Made by a program: the position numbers and the translations under genes
Assembly: GCA_012295225.1 (NCBI GenBank)
Contig: WMKK01000012.1
Coordinates: 186,001-250,000, forward strand
Origin: Ostreococcus mediterraneus
Taxonomy: Eukaryota; Chlorophyta; Mamiellophyceae; Mamiellales; Bathycoccaceae
Direction: 5' to 3'
Length of the DNA: 64,000 nucleotides
Notes under the pieces: generated by a model
What the model was told of the DNA's origin: nothing
Databases searched by the model: none
Seen by the model: only the letters and a program-made list of their open reading frames with translations
In this document: in pieces, positions 54,423-63,182 of the stretch
Numbering within the stretch: the stretch's first letter is position 1
Layout of the letters: the number at the start of each line of letters is the position of its first letter

Positions 54423-57400
54423 ATGGGCAAGAGCGCGAAACGCGCCGCCGCGCGCGCCGGGTCGCGAGGTAAAGGCGCGTCGGCGTCGTCGGCGTTCGGC
54501 GCCGCGGGCGCGCGGCGAGGCACTGGGTTTACGTCCGGGCCGTCGACGCACGTCACGGGCAAGACGCTGGGCGGCGGCGTGGAATTTGCAAAGAAGCGGC
54601 TTAAAGTTGGGCGTAAAGTGGCCAAGCGCGCGGATAACGGCACGGATACGACGATACGGTCCAAGTCTATCAGGCTCACGGCGCAGAACATACACACGGT
54701 GGGTGCGAGCGCGGGGGAAGGCGGTGAGCTTGTCGGGGCGGGCGGGTCTCAGGTTTCAGACGCGAACGCGGCGTCGAAACGCGGTACGCCGTTGGCGGAA
54801 GCGCTGAATCAGTGCGCGCATTATAACGTCAAGACGAGGTGTGATGGGTTGAACGCGTTGCTTGAGATTGCGGAGGCGTTTCCGGGCGCGATACGCGCTC
54901 GGGCAGTGGATGTCGTCGAACGCGTGGGCGAACGGCTCGCCGACGTCGAGCGCGAGGCGCGCAAGGCGGCGCGCGAATGCTTGCGCCGTGGGGTCGTTCC
55001 CGCGCTCGGAGCACATGGGCTTGCACCATTTGCGAAGACGTTGATTTTATACGTCGGGGCGGCGCTCACGCACGTTGGAGCTGGGGTGAGAAAGGATGCG
55101 CCGGCGGCGTTGGACGCGTTGCTCGAAGCGGCTCCGGCGCTCGTCGCGGCGCACGCACCGGCGAGCACGTTGGGGCATTTAGGGGAATTATTACGGCGTG
55201 GGGACGATGGAGGTGTTGGTACCGGGTCATCGGTGCAGCGCGGCGTGGGGGCGCAAAAACCAGCGACGCGGTTGGCGTTGTTGAAGAGTACTCGACGCTT
55301 TTTGACGACAGTCGTCGACGAAACCATCGGCGACGGTGCGGCGGCGAAGGCGACGAGTGCGGCGGCGGCGTTGTCATCGACGACATCAACGTCGACATCG
55401 TCGACGACGACGTTTGTTTGGGGCGACATTGCGCGCGATGGCACGTCCACACGCGTGTTGGGAGCGTTACACGCCGAGCGCTCGAGACGCGCGCCTCCGA
55501 GTGTCATGGCGGCGCATTACGCGGCCGAAGACGGGACGCGCGACGACGCGAATAGCGGTGGCACGCAAGTCAATGGTGAAAGTCGTGCCGCCGTTCGCGC
55601 ACACGCGAAACGTTTAGCTGAACTCGCAATGTTGGTGTGGGACGACGCCGCGCAGACGCTCGCCGATGAACGCGGCGTCGACGTCGACCGCGTCCGCGTC
55701 ATGGCAGAATCCATGGCGTGCGCGAGGCTAGCGCTTCAACTCGCCGATGGTGCGGATGAAGTTGAAATTTGGGACACTGGCGGTGGCTCCACGGCGGCTG
55801 ACATTGTCCCACAGCTCGCCAGGCGAACGCTCGGGGCATTTCCCGTGAGCGCGCCCGCGAGCGTGGCGGAAAAGAACGACGTCGCCAAGGTGCGAGAGGC
55901 GATGGTGGCGTTGAATTTTGAAACATGTCGGCTATTAATTGCCGCATCGTCGTCCGTGGCGCACGCGGCGTTGGTGCGACACCTCGCTCCAGTCACGCTC
56001 GAGGCGCTTCCGCACGTGTTGTCGCGGGCCCTGCAGTACGTCACCACGTGCTTAAACGGCATCGCATTGGATGGCGGCGCGGTCGGCGCCGCGGAGGCGA
56101 CCGAAGATGGCGCATACGTTGAACTCCTCGCGCTCGCGCGCGAATCGTTTTCTCTACCTCCATGGTGTTTTAGCGCGCCGATGACTGGAAGCGCGTGCGC
56201 CGAGCTCATCGGCGCAGTGACGCAGACTTGGGAAAGAGCCGTCGCGGATGAAGACGGAGAACGCGTCAACGCGTGCGTGACTCTGCTCACATCCGTACTT
56301 CCCGAAGAAGCACAGCAAGGATACTCGAGAATTCCCATAGAAACCGCCGCTGGATGGGTTCGACACATTCCGCGTGTGTTGTGGGCGCTCAAGCACGAAA
56401 ATCCTGTGGCGTCGCAAAAGTTGCTGTCGCTGCTCCATGTCGTGGCCGCGAGAAATCCACCCGGCTCGCCCCTCGCCGATGTCCTCACGCAATGCGAAAC
56501 CGAACTTGCGGTGTTATTTTTCATTGTACCACCGCCTTCGGGATCGCAAGGTGCAAAGTCCCGACCCGGGCCGTTCGCGCGACTGCCATTCGCGTGTCAA
56601 TGTTCGGCGGTGCAACTTGTCGGCGTGTTGCCGACGCTCACGGCGCCGACGATGCGCTCGTTGGCGAAAATGTGCCTCGACGTCGATCGAGTCAACGTGG
56701 AAATCCCCGTCGTCGCCGTCGAGGCACTGACGTCAAACTTATTAGCCGTGCCATTGGATCTCACCGTGTCGTTTCTCGCCACGCTTCTCGCTGGAGCACC
56801 AGGAGTGGGATTTCTCGAGAAATCGAGCAAGCGAAACGCGACCGAGACGCGGGGGAAATCTTGGGAAATGTGCAGGCGCGTCACGCCGCGCGCTGGTGCG
56901 GCACTCGTCGCACTCGGCGACGCGGCGACGCCATGGAACGGGGCTTTACTCGCGAGCGCAGCGTTGCGAAACATGTGGGCGCAGCGCGTCGAGCAAGGCG
57001 ACGTCGAAGGTGCGGCGCGCACCGCGGCGGGATTCGGGTCGCTCGTCGCATACGCCGCTGAGTTCGCCTCTGCCGTATCGAGCGACACGAACATAGACGA
57101 TGAACTATCGAGCGTCATTCCCGAGATCTTAGCTTGGCTCATCCTTCACGCTGAACACGCCGAGGAGGCGGCGACGATGAAGCGCATCCTTGCAGCAGCG
57201 CCTCAGCTCGCGTGTCCCGTGGCGAATGAAATCTTGGCGAATTTCGAAAACAAAAAGGAAAGTACCGACGCACGAGATGTGGTGGAACGCGCGATACAGT
57301 ACATGTCGACGCTCATTCAGCTCGACGAGGGCGGCGATAAAGCGTCTTCTGGCGGTGTGCGCAAAGCCGCGAGCGCGTTGCAATCCCTTGCCGAAAAGTC

Positions 57401-57479
57401 GCAAAACAACGACGTTAGAAAGCTCGCCAGCGCGTTGAAAGTCACCATAGATGTCGTTTTCGCTGGCGAGAAACATTAA
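54423..57479 (+). CDS. TEX10/IPI1-like ribosome-biogenesis protein
   Basis: The 1018-residue protein has the Ipi1/TEX10 N-terminal signature at about 50-90: 'KKRLKVGRKVAKRADNGTDTTIRSKSIRLTAQ' region, directly comparable to 'K.KVGK....ADN.TDTSFK.K.I.L..Q'. HEAT-like repeats follow from about 120 ('LAEALNQCAHYNVKTRCDGLNALLEI', 'VVERVGERLADVEREARKAARECLR') and an alpha-solenoid continues to the end. Ipi1/TEX10 works with Rix1/PELP1 and WDR18 in ITS2 processing and 60S export in the nucleolus. The N-terminal 40 residues are basic, fitting nuclear import. The size is between yeast Ipi1 and human TEX10. It starts at the first ATG. Confidence 0.87.
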   Translation: MGKSAKRAAARAGSRGKGASASSAFGAAGARRGTGFTSGPSTHVTGKTLGGGVEFAKKRLKVGRKVAKRADNGTDTTIRSKSIRLTAQNIHTVGASAGEGGELVGAGGSQVSDANAASKRGTPLAEALNQCAHYNVKTRCDGLNALLEIAEAFPGAIRARAVDVVERVGERLADVEREARKAARECLRRGVVPALGAHGLAPFAKTLILYVGAALTHVGAGVRKDAPAALDALLEAAPALVAAHAPASTLGHLGELLRRGDDGGVGTGSSVQRGVGAQKPATRLALLKSTRRFLTTVVDETIGDGAAAKATSAAAALSSTTSTSTSSTTTFVWGDIARDGTSTRVLGALHAERSRRAPPSVMAAHYAAEDGTRDDANSGGTQVNGESRAAVRAHAKRLAELAMLVWDDAAQTLADERGVDVDRVRVMAESMACARLALQLADGADEVEIWDTGGGSTAADIVPQLARRTLGAFPVSAPASVAEKNDVAKVREAMVALNFETCRLLIAASSSVAHAALVRHLAPVTLEALPHVLSRALQYVTTCLNGIALDGGAVGAAEATEDGAYVELLALARESFSLPPWCFSAPMTGSACAELIGAVTQTWERAVADEDGERVNACVTLLTSVLPEEAQQGYSRIPIETAAGWVRHIPRVLWALKHENPVASQKLLSLLHVVAARNPPGSPLADVLTQCETELAVLFFIVPPPSGSQGAKSRPGPFARLPFACQCSAVQLVGVLPTLTAPTMRSLAKMCLDVDRVNVEIPVVAVEALTSNLLAVPLDLTVSFLATLLAGAPGVGFLEKSSKRNATETRGKSWEMCRRVTPRAGAALVALGDAATPWNGALLASAALRNMWAQRVEQGDVEGAARTAAGFGSLVAYAAEFASAVSSDTNIDDELSSVIPEILAWLILHAEHAEEAATMKRILAAAPQLACPVANEILANFENKKESTDARDVVERAIQYMSTLIQLDEGGDKASSGGVRKAASALQSLAEKSQNNDVRKLASALKVTIDVVFAGEKH

Positions 57480-57624
57480 ATAGCAAACGCGACTGCGATG
57501 CAGTCATCAAGTTGTATTATTATATTAGTCGTCGAGTCGAGCGCTACGGTGAAGAATACGATTTTTGATGTGCGTCTAACGCTTCGTACTGCTGTTTGCA
57601 TTGTTCAAATCTTTATCTCAACAA

Positions 57625-58314
57625 TCACATAAAGTCGTATCCATCATCTGGGCTATCGATGGCGTACTTGAAATCATCCAATCCGTTATCGCCACCCTTA
57701 CCGCCGGCGTTTAAGAATTTCCCCTTGCCCTTCTTCGACCCCGCAGCCGCCTTCTTCGCCACCTCAGCGTCCGCCTTTTCTCTCTTCACCTTTTCAGTAC
57801 GCGTCGCCACAATCGCAGTTTCAACCTCCTTCACATCCGCCGCGCTTAAATCCCTCAAAGCCACGCGCAACAACGCCTTCAACCCAGACGTGTAAAATCC
57901 GCTCTCGCTTCGCCCAACCAAATACTTGTACGCCAACGCGCTCCCAAGCTTCTCAAACTCAGATTTCGACTTGGGCTCAAACTCATCGAGCTTCACATCC
58001 TCATTCCCAAACAACTCCTTCGCCGCGCGCAAATCCGCCTCTTCAACCAGCTTTTGTCGACGCAACTTTTCCGCCACCGGGTCATCCAACGCCTCGCCCT
58101 CGTCGTAATCCACCGCGCTCTTAATCTCAAGCTTCTTCTTCCCCACCGTCTTCGGCTTCGCCGCCGCCGCCTTCACCGCCGCAACCTTCGCAACTTCATC
58201 CTCCTTATCCTCATCCGCGAATCGGTCATCACTCACGCTCACCGCGCGAACGCCAGCCGTTAAATCAGGAACTTCAAAGTCATCCGCATCCCACGCATCG
58301 TCGCTGTCACTCAT
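57625..58314 (-). CDS. EIF3J: Translation initiation factor eIF3 subunit j
   Basis: From 'MSDSDDAWDADDFEVPD' at 58314 the product has 229 residues. The acidic N-terminus with 'W(D/E)AD.FEVP' is the eIF3j signature that contacts eIF3b. It continues with 'EADLRAAKELFGN', 'KSKSEFEKLGSALAYKYL', 'ALLRVALRDLSAADVKEVE' and a C-terminal 'LDDFKYAIDSPDDGYDFM'. eIF3j sits in the 40S decoding channel and regulates mRNA binding and recycling. The frame remains open upstream of this ATG, but those residues are Arg-rich and not part of the family. Confidence 0.92.
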   Translation of the reverse strand: MSDSDDAWDADDFEVPDLTAGVRAVSVSDDRFADEDKEDEVAKVAAVKAAAAKPKTVGKKKLEIKSAVDYDEGEALDDPVAEKLRRQKLVEEADLRAAKELFGNEDVKLDEFEPKSKSEFEKLGSALAYKYLVGRSESGFYTSGLKALLRVALRDLSAADVKEVETAIVATRTEKVKREKADAEVAKKAAAGSKKGKGKFLNAGGKGGDNGLDDFKYAIDSPDDGYDFM

Positions 58315-58584
58315 GGCGCGCTCGCGTCGTCTCCGTCCGTCGTCCCGTCGCGCGCCGTGTGAACCGCGCAGAAAACAACACGTCGCGTCGTCTGCGCCGT
58401 CCGTCGTCGTCCGTCGTCGTCCGTCCGCGTCGATGTGTGGCGCCAAACGCCGCGCGCGCGGTGTTTTAGGGCTACACAATTGATACATTGGTGGCGTCTT
58501 TCTCGGTCGCTGACGCCGCGAACGCCGCGCGCGCGCTCGCCCGCACACGCCCACGCCTCGCGCGCACCGCACCGCCGCCGCGCG

Positions 58585-60318
58585 ATGGCGTCGACGTCGT
58601 TCGCGCCGTCCGCGGCGTTCGCGGCGTTCGCGTCGCGCGCGCGCGGCGCGTCGACGCGCGCGCGGTCGTGCGATGGAATATCCTCGGTGCCGCGCGCGCA
58701 TCATCGACCGCGGTCGTCGCGCGCGCGAGGTCGTTCGGCGGCGGTGACGGAGGAGGCGATGGCGGAGGATGTGGTTGATGCGCCGGCGGCGCCGGCGCCG
58801 GCGGCGGCGGCGGCGAGGGCGAGGGCGCGAGGGCGAACGGATGGCGAGGACGCGCCGAGAGTCGTGGTGTTTAGCGGCGGGACGGCGATGAATGGTATTA
58901 CGTCGGATTTGAGCGCGTTGACGCAGAAAGTGACGCATGTGATACCTGTGAGTGATAACGGAGGGAGCACGAGCGAGATTGTGCGCGTGCTCGGGGGGCC
59001 GGCGGTGGGAGATTTGCGGTCGCGGTGCTTGCGTTTAAGCGACGAGTCGACGCCCGAGGCGGTGGCGGTGAAGACGTTATTAGCGCATAGGTTACATCCG
59101 ACAGACAGTGCATTGGCGAGGGATGAGTGGTATCAGATTCAAGAGGGCAATCACGCGCTTTGGGAGGGTATTGGAGATGATTATGCGAATATTATTCGTA
59201 GATTTCTGGTGCACTTTCATCAAGAGGTGACGGCTTCGACGGTGAAGGGACGGTTTGATTTCGTAAATGGTTCGATTGGTAACTTTTTCTTTGCGGGTGC
59301 GAGATTGTTTTTTAGATCGATGGATGCTGCGATTTTCTTGTACTCGCGAGTGAGTCGGATTCCGGACGACACGGTCGTGGTGCCGTGCATCTTGAGCGAG
59401 GATAACGCGCGCGTGAATTTAGCCGCGGAACTCGTCGACGGCTCGATTATTCGTGGGCAGAATGAAATCTCTCACCCATCTATCGACAGTAAAAAGTTCT
59501 CGAAAGACATGTCGTTTTCGTCGAAAAATCCAGACGTCGTGAGCAAGGAGTTCTGGACGTCGGTGTTGGAATCTGGTGAGTTTCCAGAATTGGAGGCGCA
59601 CGAAATGTGGGGTGGTTTACGCCAAAGTTCGCGTGGCTTCAAGAGCGTGCGCGATGCGCTGAAGAGCGGCAGCTTGAGCGATGCCGCCGAGTTACTGCAG
59701 TCGCGATTCATAGATATTGCATATCGTCCATTGAGCGTATGGGATGTAAATAAGGTGGTCACCGCGTACGACCCGTTGCCGTCGCCGATCAAGCGCGTGT
59801 TTTACGCGTCGAGCATCAACGCAAACGACGAGAATTTCGAGGTTCATCCAAAAATGAACCCCACCGTGGCGGTCAAAATTGCCGAATGCGATGTCATCGT
59901 GTACGGCATGGGATCACTCTACACGTCAATCGTTCCAAACCTCGCGCTCAAATCCATGGGCGACGCGGTGAAGAATGCGTCGTGCAAAAAGGTGCTCATG
60001 TTGAATGGCGGCCTCGACCGGGAAACTGGCACGATGAGCGCGAGCGATATCGTCCAAGCCATCGTGGATGCGTTGAACATGAAATACACCTCGGCCGAGC
60101 TTGAAAATCCAGTGCTGGCGTACGTCACCGACGTCGTCGTCCCGCGCGGCGGCGGCATTCGCATCGACGCCGACGCGCTCGCCGCCATGGGCGTCCGCGT
60201 GCACGAGTGCGATTCTGTCCCGGCACCGGTGAAGAACGCCATCGATACCGTACACTACGAACCATCCGCGTTCGTTCAGCTCTTAACCCGCATCGTCACC
60301 GACACGAGTGGCGACTAG
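58585..60318 (+). CDS. CofD/YvcK-like (UPF0052) protein with organelle leader
   Basis: The product has 577 residues. After an 80-residue Ala/Arg/Ser-rich leader the CofD-type Rossmann domain starts: 'VVVFSGGTAMNGITSDL' (about 92-110, phosphate loop), 'VIPVSDNGGSTSEIVRVLGGPAVGDLRSRC' (the diagnostic 'V.DNGGS.......  GD.R'), 'FDFVNGSIGNFFFAGARL' ('GN..L.G' equivalent), and 'CDVIVYGMGSLYTSIVPNL' followed by 'KVLMLNGGLDRET'. CofD makes coenzyme F420 precursors in archaea and actinobacteria, while YvcK controls cell-wall metabolism in bacteria; the eukaryotic plant/algal members have no settled role. The leader suggests plastid or mitochondrion. Confidence 0.82.
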   Translation: MASTSFAPSAAFAAFASRARGASTRARSCDGISSVPRAHHRPRSSRARGRSAAVTEEAMAEDVVDAPAAPAPAAAAARARARGRTDGEDAPRVVVFSGGTAMNGITSDLSALTQKVTHVIPVSDNGGSTSEIVRVLGGPAVGDLRSRCLRLSDESTPEAVAVKTLLAHRLHPTDSALARDEWYQIQEGNHALWEGIGDDYANIIRRFLVHFHQEVTASTVKGRFDFVNGSIGNFFFAGARLFFRSMDAAIFLYSRVSRIPDDTVVVPCILSEDNARVNLAAELVDGSIIRGQNEISHPSIDSKKFSKDMSFSSKNPDVVSKEFWTSVLESGEFPELEAHEMWGGLRQSSRGFKSVRDALKSGSLSDAAELLQSRFIDIAYRPLSVWDVNKVVTAYDPLPSPIKRVFYASSINANDENFEVHPKMNPTVAVKIAECDVIVYGMGSLYTSIVPNLALKSMGDAVKNASCKKVLMLNGGLDRETGTMSASDIVQAIVDALNMKYTSAELENPVLAYVTDVVVPRGGGIRIDADALAAMGVRVHECDSVPAPVKNAIDTVHYEPSAFVQLLTRIVTDTSGD

Positions 60319-60534
60319 AACGTCAGAGCCGCGCGCCACCGACATCGCGTACGACGCGATAACTTGTAATCTATCCCTTCACACACGCGCGAACGCCCAC
60401 GCAACCGCACGCGCGCACTCCACGCCTGCATCTCGCGCCGTTCTCGTCAATGCGCCCATCGTCATAGCGCGCGATTGACAATCCATTCGACGCCTTTGGC
60501 TCGCGTCACTTACAGACTCGCGGCTGCGTTCGCC

Positions 60535-61482
60535 ATGCGTCGACACGCACACGCCGCGCTCGCCGCCCGCGCGCTCGCGGCGGCGACGACGACGACGGTG
60601 ACGACGACGACGACGACGTCGACGCGCGCGGCATCGCTCTCGACGTTCGCGGCGGCGTTCGCGACGCGAACGAGCGCGCACGGCCGATCGCCAGGGTTCG
60701 CGTCGCCCTCGACGCCATCCACGTCGTCTCCGTCGCGAACGCCGTCGCGCGGGCGAGGATTCGCGGCGTCGAGCGAAGGCGGTGGCGCCGATGACGCCAA
60801 TCCCGCGTGGGCGTCGTCATCGAGCGGCGACGCCGCGCGTAAGGAGGCTGAGCTTGAGGCGTCGTACAAGGCGTTGTTTGAGCGTTTCGAGCGCGCTCCG
60901 AATAAACAGAAACGGTTCTTGCTCAATCGCGCGCTCACGGGGCGAGTGAACGCTGGGGATGATGATGATGCGAGCGAGTCGTCGGCTGGCGGCGGTGGAC
61001 GCGCGAATCGTGCGTTGATGACGAGGGTGATTGACGTGAATCGCACGACCAAGGTGACCAAGGGTGGGGATTTGACAAACTACACGGCGACGGTTGTGGT
61101 CGGTAACGGCGATGGCGTGATTGGGTATGGACATGGGAAAGCCGCGGAGGTTGGTCCGGCGATCGATAAGGCGTATCGTAAGGCGGCGAGATCGTTGACG
61201 TATGTGAAACGATTTGACGGGCACACGATTTATCACGACGTCAAGGGTAAATTTTGCAAGACGCTGTGCGTGATGTTACCCGCGCCTAGTGGGAACGGTA
61301 TCATCGCGAACGACACTGTGGAGGCGATTTGCCAACTTGCGGGGATTAAGAACATCAAGGCGAAGATTCATGGGAGTCATCACCCGATGAATACGGTGCG
61401 CGCGGTGTTTGACGCGCTTTCGCAAGTCGAGTCTCCAGAGGATGTCGCCGAGAGACGCGGCGTCAACGTGTTCAGAATCTAG
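60535..61482 (+). CDS. Ribosomal protein uS5, mitochondrial type
   Basis: From the first ATG the protein has 315 residues. A long Thr/Ser/Ala-rich leader (1-100) precedes a linker helix and the S5 domain: 'DVNRTTKVTKGG', 'YTATVVVGNGDGVIGYGHGKAAEVGPAIDKAYRKA' (double-stranded RNA-binding fold) and the C-terminal 'LPAPSGNGIIANDTVEAICQLAGIKNIKAKIHGSHHPMNTVRAVFDAL'. The G-x-G-x-G-Y-G-H-G-K-A-x-E stretch is the standard S5 signature. The extended leader and the HGS..P.N end favour the mitochondrial over the plastid ribosome, though this is not certain. Confidence 0.85.
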   Translation: MRRHAHAALAARALAAATTTTVTTTTTTSTRAASLSTFAAAFATRTSAHGRSPGFASPSTPSTSSPSRTPSRGRGFAASSEGGGADDANPAWASSSSGDAARKEAELEASYKALFERFERAPNKQKRFLLNRALTGRVNAGDDDDASESSAGGGGRANRALMTRVIDVNRTTKVTKGGDLTNYTATVVVGNGDGVIGYGHGKAAEVGPAIDKAYRKAARSLTYVKRFDGHTIYHDVKGKFCKTLCVMLPAPSGNGIIANDTVEAICQLAGIKNIKAKIHGSHHPMNTVRAVFDALSQVESPEDVAERRGVNVFRI

Positions 61483-61534
61483 TCTTCAATCCAGAGACGC
61501 TATGATGTTATAAATATAAATTCTTCTAGTAGCT

Positions 61535-63031
61535 TTACTTCAACTTGTCCAAAGCCTCGCCAAGTTTGTCGAGGAATATTTTGGCGTGCGCAGACGTAAA
61601 GTATAAACCAGGCCTCGCGCGCATCGTCGTCGAACCGCAACCGCCGATATCGACGCCATTTTGAAGTAACTCGCGCGTCACGGCGTCTCGCCGCTCCGCA
61701 GTGTCAAAATCAACCGCCACGAGCGTGCCGATACCGCGCGCATTCGCTAGCACGTGCGGATACTTATTTTGAAGCGCCTTTAAACCGTCGACGAGAGTCG
61801 CTCCCGCCGATTTCACCACGGATAATAAGTTATCCTCCTCGATGCACTTGATGACGACTTCGAGTTGAATCAACTTTGCCGGATCCCCCATCCACGTGTT
61901 AAAAATTCTGTACGGTAACTCGGGCGTGAGCGCCTTGGCGGTGTAAAACCCCGCGATTTGCATCTTTTTACTAAACGTCACGACGTCAGGCGGGTGCTCT
62001 AAATTCCACGCCTCGTGCGCCCAAAACGTGCCACTCGAGCCGCATCCGGTTTGCACTTCGTCCACAATCAAACTCACAGCTCTCGTTTTCGTCAACGCGC
62101 GAAGTTTCTGGAAAAAGTCCGCGCTCGCGTGGTTATCTCCACCCTCGGCTTGCATCGGCTCGACGATGACGCCGACGATGTCCCCGTCCCGGTCGAGCGC
62201 CTCTGCAACCTCAGCCAAGCACGCCGCCTCTTCTGCCGCGTTCTCCTGCACGAAGTCCTCCAGTGGGTATTTCAATTTCGGAAATCGACACGCCGGCCAA
62301 TCAAACGTCGGAAAATCCAACTTGTGTATCCATTTCGTGCGCGTCAGACTCAAACACGCCGACGTTCGCCCGTGAAACGCGCCATCAAATGATAGAATTT
62401 TAAACCCTGGCGACCCAGGCGCTTGATTCGCCAAGCACGATGCTTTCTCTTCATCACTTATCCCTCGTCCTCCGCGCCTGGCGTTGGCAGCGGCGATAAA
62501 CACCGCCTTCATGGCGTGTTCGTTTGCGCACGCTCCGCACGCCATCGTCGTCGCCTGGTCTAACCCTCGAGGCGCCACTCGCATCAACGTCGCCTCCACG
62601 CGCCGATCCCACCCCACCGGTGGGTTATTCCCTAACGCAGGACGATGTGCCATCAACCCAATATTCGCCCGATCGCTCAGCGCGCGCAGCATCGCCGGAT
62701 GATTGTACCCCACAGGCAACGACGCGATGTGCGCGTACATGTCCAACACCTCGTTCCCATCCGCGTCGACCACGTAATTCCCAATCGACCGCTCGAAATC
62801 GATGAAATACCGTATCGCACCCACTGGGGCGTGTTTCGCCAGCGCCTGCCGCTGCGCATCGCTCTGCGGCCCGGGAATCGGCGTGCGCACGCGCGGCTGC
62901 ACAGGTTCGCGCACCGGAAACGCCACCTCGCGTGGCGCCGCCGCCGCCGACGCCGACGTCGCCCCGGCGCATCGCATCGACCCCGCAGTCGTCGTCGCGC
63001 GTCGCACGCATCGATGCATCGCGCGTCGCAT
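61535..63031 (-). CDS. 4-aminobutyrate aminotransferase, animal/fungal type
   Basis: From the ATG at 63031 the protein has 498 residues. It converts GABA and 2-oxoglutarate to succinic semialdehyde and glutamate. Evidence: 'YNHPAMLRALSD', 'TTMACGACANEHAMKAVF' (C-x-x-C that in mammalian ABAT holds an inter-subunit 2Fe-2S cluster), 'ILSFDGAFHGRTSACLSLTRTKWIHKLDFP', 'GVIVEPMQAEGGDNHAS', 'IVDEVQTGCG', 'VVTFSKKMQIAG' with the PLP lysine at 355/356, and 'PYRIFNTWMGDP'. All follow animal/fungal ABAT rather than land-plant POP2. The first 30 residues are basic and look mitochondrial. The frame is open upstream but unconserved. It is divergent from ALDH10. Confidence 0.93.
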   Translation of the reverse strand: MRRAMHRCVRRATTTAGSMRCAGATSASAAAAPREVAFPVREPVQPRVRTPIPGPQSDAQRQALAKHAPVGAIRYFIDFERSIGNYVVDADGNEVLDMYAHIASLPVGYNHPAMLRALSDRANIGLMAHRPALGNNPPVGWDRRVEATLMRVAPRGLDQATTMACGACANEHAMKAVFIAAANARRGGRGISDEEKASCLANQAPGSPGFKILSFDGAFHGRTSACLSLTRTKWIHKLDFPTFDWPACRFPKLKYPLEDFVQENAAEEAACLAEVAEALDRDGDIVGVIVEPMQAEGGDNHASADFFQKLRALTKTRAVSLIVDEVQTGCGSSGTFWAHEAWNLEHPPDVVTFSKKMQIAGFYTAKALTPELPYRIFNTWMGDPAKLIQLEVVIKCIEEDNLLSVVKSAGATLVDGLKALQNKYPHVLANARGIGTLVAVDFDTAERRDAVTRELLQNGVDIGGCGSTTMRARPGLYFTSAHAKIFLDKLGEALDKLK

Positions 63032-63182
63032 CGCGCGCGCGCGCGTCGGCGAATGGAGCCGCCACCTTGTTGACGGTTGCCATAAAGTGCACCCACGCGG
63101 CACTTTTCGCCGCGCCGCGCCATCCGTGGGCGCGATCGCGACCGCCGCGCGCGCGACACGAGCGCAGTGCGCGTCGGTGGAC
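63032..63182. promoter_or_regulatory. Shared divergent promoter of GABA transaminase and ALDH10 genes
   Basis: The 151 bp between two start codons must serve both genes. They contain an inverted AAAGTGC (63084-63090) / GCACTTT (63100-63106) pair, 9 bp apart. Confidence 0.55.
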
